In this document: in pieces, positions 56,760 to 64,000 of the stretch
How the letters are laid out: the number at the start of each line of letters is the position of its first letter
Numbering within the stretch: the first letter of the stretch is position 1
Assembly: GCA_038093975.1 (NCBI GenBank)
Contig: JBBPTG010000058.1
Coordinates: forward strand, 1-64,000
DNA length: 64,000 bases
Reading direction: 5' to 3'
Origin: Chalciporus piperatus
Lineage: Eukaryota > Basidiomycota > Agaricomycetes > Boletales > Boletaceae
Position numbers and translations under genes: made by a program
Notes under the pieces: model-generated
Told to the model about the DNA's origin: nothing
Databases searched by the model: none
Seen by the model: the letters and a program-made list of their open reading frames with translations, nothing else

Positions 56760-58209
56760 ACAAGCAGACATTTGATGTCTGCAGAGAATCACATTTTGAT
56801 CTTTGGAGCTGTTCTGACCGGTCTCCGCCTAGCTCGCTCTTTCGCTCACTTGGAGGTGAGAGATATCCAGAAAGTTCCCCTTCAACCATGCCGCGCTGTT
56901 GTTCATTTACACTTGAACTGGTCAGGATGCACACCTTGAACCCGCTCGAAGCACCTGAAGTTCCAATGTATCATTAGTTCTTTGCATTCAGGAACGGGGC
57001 AACCGGTTCTTTGAGGTGTTCCCGAAACGCTGTGTCAATGTCCAAAACTTGAAGGGGTCCAGGATCTTTATCAAAAACGGATGCCAACTGTCTTGCAACC
57101 CAACGCGACCACCCGGAGATTCCGTTCATGGCCCACACCAGCCTGGAATCGCAACCAAGTCTGACTTGAGTCACTTCGCAGGAAGTGGCTCATTTCATTG
57201 CAGCACGTAGGCACATGCATGACACTGTCAACCATCGACCCGGTTGATCAAAGCCTCCCGTTCCAGTTGTCAATGCGGAGGGGTGATATCTTCGGAGGCC
57301 CGTGTGAAGCCGAACCTTCGCTGATGTGCGACTGCGTAATCAGTTATCACTCAGCAGGACTATACACAGCCAGCTCGGGCCAGTGACAATATATTATCAC
57401 TCGGTATATATAAGGAGACTCGTGGTTACTTCCATTATTCTGAAGGCCCTCTTGCCAAAGACCCTGTATTTTTTATTTATTCTCTCGTGCGTGGATTCTT
57501 GAGACTCGGATCGATCTTCTATTTTGGTAAGCAGTCATTACTGTACCATCAAATTCAAATCAACTTGAGATTACGCAGGTGCGCAAGTTGAACGTTGACC
57601 TTCAATGCACCCACAACTTGGACAACTCGCAGCTTATATGACATAAACGTTCGTGTTCTGTCCTTAGATTACTTGGGTACACAAGGATACACTTTGCTAC
57701 ATTCACCAATGAGGCATGTGCGTCGGCCCTGTCGCTATCTAGCCAAGCCGAGGTGAGTATCTTGGCGTTTGTCCTTCAAGTTGGTCGCAACGACGACGGA
57801 ACATTCAACCAATCCTCAAGCGCCAATTTCACTGACGTGGGAATCCTACCCCTGCTTGACAGGGATGCCTCCCCCAAACTTAACTGCGCAGGTGGGAATG
57901 CATGGAATATAACCAAGATGCTCAGCTGTGCTTTGGAGTTTGCAGCTCTTCTCTTGCTGCACCGTACGGCGTATATCCTTCGAACCCGGGCTAATTTCCA
58001 CACCGCTGTGTGGTCAGAAACCAGGGCACCGGCTTCTAAAGTTCTGAAAGTTCTGATACTGATCCGCTTCCTACCTTCGGTTACAAGTTAAGTACTTACT
58101 TACCGGCCGCAGTTTTGTCTAAGTATATCCACTCTCATTTTTAGAAAGCACGACGAGTCCACTCTTCGCTCGAATCCCCCACTCATCACCTTTAACCGCT
58201 CATCCCCGG
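56760..58209. other. Intergenic stretch, possible unrecognised transcript
   Basis: A TATATATAAGG box at about 57400, and several good GT..AG pairs (for example donor at 57531, donor at 57752 with acceptor 57875), suggest a transcribed region. No extended protein frame or known motif was found. The minus-strand frame 57174-56974 is open without a recognised motif. Confidence 0.3.
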
Positions 58210-59853
58210 ATGGCGTCCTATAGGTGCACCAGGCGGGGACATGCGCTCCTTGCCTTTGTATTACTTTCGGTCGGGGTTCTCGTATACCTGTGGCGTGCCA
58301 CCTTGCGAGCGATTTTGACAAACAGCTTCCCTCCGTTGTACGAAGATGTGCGGGAACAGGAACGGCGCTTGGAGCATTACGAAGAGTACGAACGCCAGAC
58401 TGTGAAATACTTCTTTCCTGCCAACCACATACACAAAAGTAGAGCCCCCCCTTGTTCATGTCGCGACTCCGTCATTAACACTCATCGCTCCAATCTCAGG
58501 TTCTGGATGGGGCAACATTATGGAAGACTTGATCATGAATTCTTTGCTGGCCCATGCAACAAATAGATCGTGAGTGCCCGCTCGTCCTCCCCTACTCCAG
58601 GACTTTTCTTACCTCTGGTTCTATATAATCAAGTTTTGTATTCGATGACTACATTTGGGATGAGAAGAGCTCGCGCTATTCAGAATACAACGGCAGGCTG
58701 GTACCTTCCCGAATCCCCCTCTCTGCACTCCTGAGCGGTACGCATTTTTTTTAAATCTTCAACCTCGTCCAATAAATAAATCCCCAATGATAGGTCCGAT
58801 GGTTGGTCAATCGTGGCCGCCTGGGGATAGCACTCCACTCTCCGTCTCAAAAGATTTTTTTCATAAAGTTTGCCCAAACCCAACGATCCTGCGAGTGATC
58901 GACATCAACACCAATGGCATGCGGTATAGCGACGAAGTTTCTGCTGCTTACATCTTCGAAAAATGGGCAGAATCCATCGTCTCGATCGAGGACCCATGCC
59001 TCATGGTGGACCCTAGCAGCGATCAAATATTTGATTATTGGTGCGTATATCGAACTTTCGCCGTAATGGTCGACGATCTACAACGTTTGAGTAGGTTATA
59101 TGGGGAAAAGAACAGGATGTTACCTATCTGGCCCTATCTATCCAAATCACCAGTCGTTGCGCACTTGAGCTGGTCACCACTCATCCAGGGTGCTTATATG
59201 AGAAATCGCCATCTCTTCCGACCGACGTTCCAAGGCTCCATCGATCCAGACGAGCCAAGATCGATGTCACCCATCCCCGGGCTTCTCGCGATTCACGTTC
59301 GGCGGGGCGACTTCCAAGATCACTGTAGGCTCCTTGCGAAGACGTCCGTAGACTGGAACGCATTCAATTCTTTCCCCGAATTCGACGACAAGTTCGAGGT
59401 ACCCACTCATCACGACCGCGGGGAAACTTTGGATGTTGCGAAGCTGTACGCTCATCGATGTTATCCAACGATCGAAGAAATTGCGGCAAAGGTCAGACAA
59501 GTCCGCGGGGAGGCCACAGACGCCCTTGAATATATATATATCATGACGAACGGAGAGCCGTCGTGGGTGGAAGAACTGACAACGGCGCTGGCGCAAGATA
59601 TGGATTGGACCCATGTCGGCAGCAGCCGTGATCTCAATGTGACATGGGAGCAAAAGTTTGTAGCCCAGGCGCTGGATATGTATATCGCACAGAGGGCCCA
59701 GGTTTTCATTGGGAATGGGGTGAGCGTCATTCCTTTTTTCTTTCGTGGCACTGTTCTTATTTACAGCGGGAACAGTGGTCGAGTCTCACGTCAAACGTTG
59801 TTATGCTCCGTATGGCTCAAGAATTGGAGCCTCAGACGAACAGGTTCTGGTGA
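58210..59853 (+). CDS. Type II membrane O-fucosyltransferase-like protein
   Basis: Five exons (58210-58438, 58500-58569, 58634-58737, 58794-59719, 59767-59853) give 471 residues in frame. Residues ~11-34 form one hydrophobic segment after a basic N-terminus, a type II membrane anchor suited to a Golgi or ER glycosyltransferase. Residues ~78-88 (SSGWGNIMEDL) resemble the nucleotide-sugar GxGxxN start. H302-V-R-R-G-D307 is the conserved basic GDP-fucose-binding motif. The C-terminus (IGNG..., SSLTSNVVMLRM) matches the conserved final motif of basidiomycete O-fucosyltransferase-like proteins. Introns are 44-64 bases. The ATG chosen is the first in frame and precedes the anchor. No disruption is seen. 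The acceptor substrate is unknown. Confidence 0.8.
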
Positions 59854-60320
59854 TTGTTTTCTAGTTATAGATTATATTATTGCGTATGCTTATACGTACC
59901 TTCACGATGACAATCTATCATATGACTGCGAGGGACATTGTACAGTGGCTTTTTTGGTGGACTTCTAGAGTAGCTAGTTGCGTATTTACGATAGGTATGT
60001 ACATGTATACCCTTAACTGATCTGATGCAGCGAAGTCCTGATACTTACTGCAGCAAGCAGTCTTCTTTTCGCGTATTCTTGGCAATTTGATGGTGACGAG
60101 TCCTCAAACGAGAAGCGAGACAATCGACCCTTCAATGACGCGCACTGGGCCAGGCGAAGTTGCGACCGACGGCCTATATCCAGCGCCGTCGATAGTCTAG
60201 ATGTGCAGAATATGCGATCATCATTCTTCGTAGGCCCTTCCAGAACAAAGAAAGTTCTATATGCCGAGTATATATGAATAATGTATAGTACTGCAGGTAT
60301 ACACACACGCCTTCGCCACT
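59854..60320. other. Intergenic region between convergent genes
   Basis: The two neighbouring genes point toward each other. No terminator or repeat was recognised. Confidence 0.5.
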
Positions 60321-61357
60321 TCATCCCTTGGATACACCCACAAACAGGAACCACCCTCCACTGGCATCCGCAAACGCCGATGACAGCCCTTTGAACATCA
60401 CCGATCCCCCCATATAATCGATCCTTTTCATCCCGTCGTGCGTTCCTGGCGTCAAGTCCGGCCTGTTCAAATCCGTTCCGATCCTCCTGTAATAGGCGAT
60501 GGAAGCCTGTTTTCGCCTATAGGCCGTCCAGCTGTAGTATTCTTGATTAGAAACGTGTTTGTGGAAACTTTCCCAAATCGCGTCGAGGACGTCGCCACAT
60601 GTTATCCCGAAGGGGTTCGACACCGTGATGGACCAAGGAAAGTGAGGCAAAGGGTCGTCTACCACGGCAGTGATGTTCATTCGAGTGACTGATGGCAAGG
60701 TAGCGGATGTCCAATCGTCTACTTTGTTTGTGATTCGTATTGGACCTTTGCCGATGTCGTAGGTGATTGGTTCATGACCGAGACATTGGTGAGCGAGATA
60801 AGGGTGCAGTTGGACGTGTTGAGGGAGAGGATCGGTGGTCGATTGGGGACTGGCTGATACGAGTGATTGGATATGTCCGTCCCATGAGCTTTTTTGGTCT
60901 GAATCAAGCGAAGTAAAAGACAAGGACATGAAGAAATGAACTAGGCAGCGTGTTCCGAGACTTACCTGCATCGACGGTGGGCCAAGGAAAGGAGGTAAAG
61001 TTAAGTTCCGGTTCTGGGGGTATCAATGGTGCGGTGAGGGGCTTGCATCGTTTCGATCTGTTTTTGTCGTCGTTGCCTTAAAAATCGGCAACGTAGCGTC
61101 ACTCGTGTCGTGCAGAAGGGGCACGTCGACTCACGAACGACGTCCTTGATCGCCTCCCATGCAGTTGCAGCATATTTCTTCCGTCTCTTGCATTCGATCT
61201 CTCGTACAGCGCGTCGATCGTGTTCCTTTCGTCTCTTCCTCTCTGCGTTGGTTTCTTCATGGACGAGGCTGGGATCCCAGGGGTAACCTGTGAACGTCGG
61301 CGTGTAGTATCCCTGAGCCGCGATTTGAGCGGCCGTTATCGGGGCGTGTACACTCAT
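60321..61357 (-). CDS. DUF6699-domain protein 1
   Basis: Three exons on the minus strand (61357-61135, 61076-60966, 60898-60321) splice in frame through GTGAGT..AAG and GTAAGT..CAG introns to 303 residues. The N-terminus has a YPWDPS motif and a Lys/Arg-rich helix (NAERKRRKEHDRR). The C-terminal domain contains MNITAVVDDPLPHFPWSITVSNPFGITCGDVLDAIWESF, YYSWTAYRR and RIDYM.G..MFKGL..A..ASGGWFLFVG. This is the pattern of the basidiomycete DUF6699 family, whose function is unknown. It is a paralogue of the gene at 62848-63991. Confidence 0.75.
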
Positions 61358-62847
61358 GTTCGAGAGGGGGTTGTGCTACTCGTAGTTCTAGTCCCTAGTT
61401 GGAGGGAGCGAGCTGGCGGGCAAGTAATAGTTAGGAAGAGAGATGGATGTGAAGATGTGGCGGGAACAAAACGTCTTAAAGACCTGCACTCGCACAGCGG
61501 CTGAAAGACAATCGTGAAGGCCGTTATAACGAGTTTGGAGGATCGAGGGTAAGTGGCAGTACTACCAGTGTGGTGATCGGAACGTCAAATGGCATACTGG
61601 AATGCGGTGGGAAGTGGTCAACGGGCATAGCGTGTGCCTGGGGTATTGCACAGCTGGATGGGTCCATGCAAAAAGACAATGCCAGTCGTGATAGAAAAAG
61701 TACAAAACGTCGAGGGACAGACAAGGATACAGCGGCCGAGTTCGGCAATTAACTCCTGTCATCCCATTGTCCCATTGCACCCGGCGGAACCAGTCTTGTT
61801 GCCACCACGGAGGAGAGGGTTGATTAGTCGAGCCTCGCATGTGTTATATTAGTTCCACAACTGTCCTTGGTACCGTCCGAAGGGCTGATACAATACACGA
61901 GAGGCGCCGGTCCATATATTGATCCAGTATCTGTTCTACTCACGCACAGGATCACTGCTAGATACACAAAACACTACCCCGCAGTATTCCGAAATGAAAG
62001 TACTGGGGTTTCTATGAAGAATTCGGTGCTGGAAAGAATGCAAGACAGGTAAGTTACCTTAAGACAGATAGGGGAAGCTAGGAAGGTATCGAGTTAAATT
62101 TAAAGAATGGCAGCAACAAGAGGTCATATGGGGTACTAGATAACTTCAAGTTACAACACCGGGGATTGTCCTTACAACTTGGGATACATATGTAACGGCG
62201 AGGAATCAGGTCCATTGGGAACTGTGTTCCGTGACGCCATCATGGTGCATAAGCGTCAAATGCGAGTCCCTTCGAAAGGGTGTCCTTGCTGCGAGGATGA
62301 TCTTTCGCCAAGACCAGACTTTCCAGACAGGAGTCGCCCGTTGCCTCGTTCGTCCGCGACCTGTGTGAGATTGACCAGAGAAGAACAAGGTAGTGGTGTC
62401 AGCTGCGAAGAAGATAACCTGCATGCCTCGCCTATGCGAAAGCGAGGGTGCAAGGTAAGTGATGATCCCTTGCTGGAGTTCGGGTGAGTGGAAGAGTGGA
62501 GGAGATGCAACGAAGGATTGAGAGGGCCTGCTGCGTCTGGATAAAGCGGCGAAGCTATGAGTCGGTTCATTGTCGGCGTCAGCGAGGAGTGTTCCCGAGC
62601 GTAAGAAGAGGGTACGAGAGTAACGGATAGGTGCGAGTATACAGTTCGATCCGATCGACACATGTAACGATCAACCGCCGAGGTTTGGATGTAATCCTCT
62701 CACTTTGATATAATTCATACAGTAGTCAAACATGACGAAGGGGACAATTATGTAAAAGGTAAACGCGAAAGATCTACACTACTTTGACACTACTACTCAA
62801 ATTATTAAATGCTAAACTTAAAGAAACAAACTCAAACACGCGCCCAT
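61358..62847. other. Intergenic stretch
   Basis: Several frames of 60-150 codons exist on both strands (for example 62661-62206 minus), but they overlap one another without motifs or splice structure. Nothing is called. Confidence 0.4.
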
Positions 62848-63991
62848 CTACTTCGCTATCAGTGTATCACTCGGAACCTGGGGACCCACAAACATTAACC
62901 ATCCCCCGGTCGCTTCAAACGCAGGCGTCATCCCTCGAAACATGATCCCATCGCCCTTCCCCTTCTGAGTACCAGTCCAAGTGGACATGTAATCAATCCT
63001 CCTGAGACAATCCCTGGTCGCCGGAACCGGCACCCGTCTCGTCGGATCCTTCGACCTCTTGAAAAAGGCACTCTTTACCTTCTCCTTCCTCTGATCGTCC
63101 CAACTCCTATATTCCCTCTTGGGCACATATTCATGGAACGCCACCCAAACCGCTTTGATGACGTCCCCACATGTAAGTCCCGACGGATTGCTGACGATAA
63201 TCGGCCAGTCAAACTTTGGAAGCGGATCATCAACGACCACGCTGATCGTCATTTCAAAAACTGGGGGATGGGCGGCGGGTAAATTGAAATCATGGAATCC
63301 CCAGGCAAGGGATAACGTAGAGAGTCTCCATGCTACAGAGTCGGGTCCACGGGAGATATCGAAGGTGATGAGGGGTATCTGACCGGCAAGTGGTTCTTGG
63401 AGGATATTGCTCAGGACGGGGACCTCAGTCCGTTCTGGGTCTGGCGTCGTCGTGGGTAGCGGTGGGATGACAGGTTCGGTTGACTGGTGTGCCCGATTCT
63501 GTCGGGGGTCGGTCGCTGATGTGGATGGACGAAGAGCTAAAGGCGGAGGCAGAAATGAGACTCGAGTTGAGGACGTGGGTAATGTGGTAGGGGACTCACT
63601 TGCGTCGACGCCCCGGGGGGAACGAGGAGTGGAGCTGGATGGGTAATCGTATGGATTGTATCGTGGCGTATATTGTGCTGCAAGTGTATTGTTTCGTCTT
63701 GACCTGGTATGGTTCCTATCATCGTGGCCTGCAAAACCCGGCCAGGAAATCGTCAGAACATGTCTTCTCGCCATGTATACATATCGTGCCCTGTGCCACC
63801 GACTTACGTGATGTGGAATGCAGAAAGTGCAATATCCTAGCCCACTCGGCGTCCCGTCGAGCTTCGGCTTCTCTGGCCGCATTTCGTTCGCGGTTCGCGC
63901 TTCTGTTCCTTTCTGCGGCGGTTTCGCAGCAAATGGGACTGGAATGCCAGGGGTATTCTTGGAATTCGGGGGTAATGTGTATCGATATCAT
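62848..63991 (-). CDS. DUF6699-domain protein 2
   Basis: Minus-strand exons are 63991-63808, 63728-63600 and 63536-62848, joined by GTAAGT..CAG and GTGAGT..TAG introns, for about 333 residues. Retaining the second intron also stays open and would add 21 residues. The start is the ATG at 63991, near the window edge; an upstream start cannot be excluded. The N-terminus shares the YPW motif and a charged Arg/Glu helix with protein 1. The domain reads MTISVVVDDPLPKFDWPIIVSNPSGLTCGDVIKAVWVAF, EYRSWDDQR, RRIDYM and FRG..PAFEATGGWLMFVG. Confidence 0.75.
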
Positions 63992-64000
63992 TATGCTCAA

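Overview
The window looks like an accessory, transposon-rich stretch of a filamentous basidiomycete (Agaricomycete-type) genome. The signs are ~50-nt GT..AG introns with CTAAC-like branch sites, a chromodomain Ty3/Gypsy element, fragments of a myosin-motor chitin synthase, a JBP/TET-like 2OG oxygenase, an O-fucosyltransferase-like gene and two DUF6699-type genes. No rRNA, tRNA or CRISPR was found.

Layout. 0-2.4 kb: an uncharacterised multi-exon gene and a decayed minus-strand fragment. 2.5-4.16 kb: a 1.65-kb element with 52-bp terminal inverted repeats (TIRs) and a 9-bp target duplication. 4.8-12.6 kb: a mosaic of broken gene pieces that keep their introns (chitin synthase catalytic part, then its motor part, M3 metallopeptidase, group III histidine kinase, vigilin/Scp160). 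12.88-14.02 kb: an intact JBP/TET-like gene. 14.4-31.3 kb: more fragments (SNF5 twice, HOG1 MAP kinase, a second vigilin piece, ferric reductase, two further chitin synthase pieces) separated by unassignable sequence. 32.07-36.66 kb: an intact nine-exon gene with C2H2-like zinc fingers and a C-terminal tyrosine-recombinase signature. 37-42.4 kb: further fragments, then an inverted, indel-free copy of 5.4-9.4 kb.

42.4-55.2 kb is a retrotransposon pile-up. It holds a full-length chromovirus (two LTRs, gag, pol, chromodomain) with two small frame breaks, a Copia RNase H plus LTR remnant, the gag and 5' LTR of another Gypsy family, and a 5'-truncated second chromovirus copy. 55.2-58.2 kb is mostly non-coding with a protein-kinase tail. 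58.2-64 kb looks like ordinary gene space, with a fucosyltransferase-like gene and two DUF6699 paralogues.

Reading. Host gene pieces with introns have been copied at DNA level, rearranged and re-duplicated. The only intact genes inside this territory are a putative tyrosine recombinase and a putative DNA-base oxygenase. A 3.97-kb inverted repeat (5.39-9.37 and 38.40-42.38 kb) brackets about 29 kb holding both. Whether that bracketed unit is a mobile or self-rearranging system is inference. The repeat, the fragments and the catalytic signatures are visible in the sequence. All similarity calls come from recognising protein motifs by eye, without database searches.
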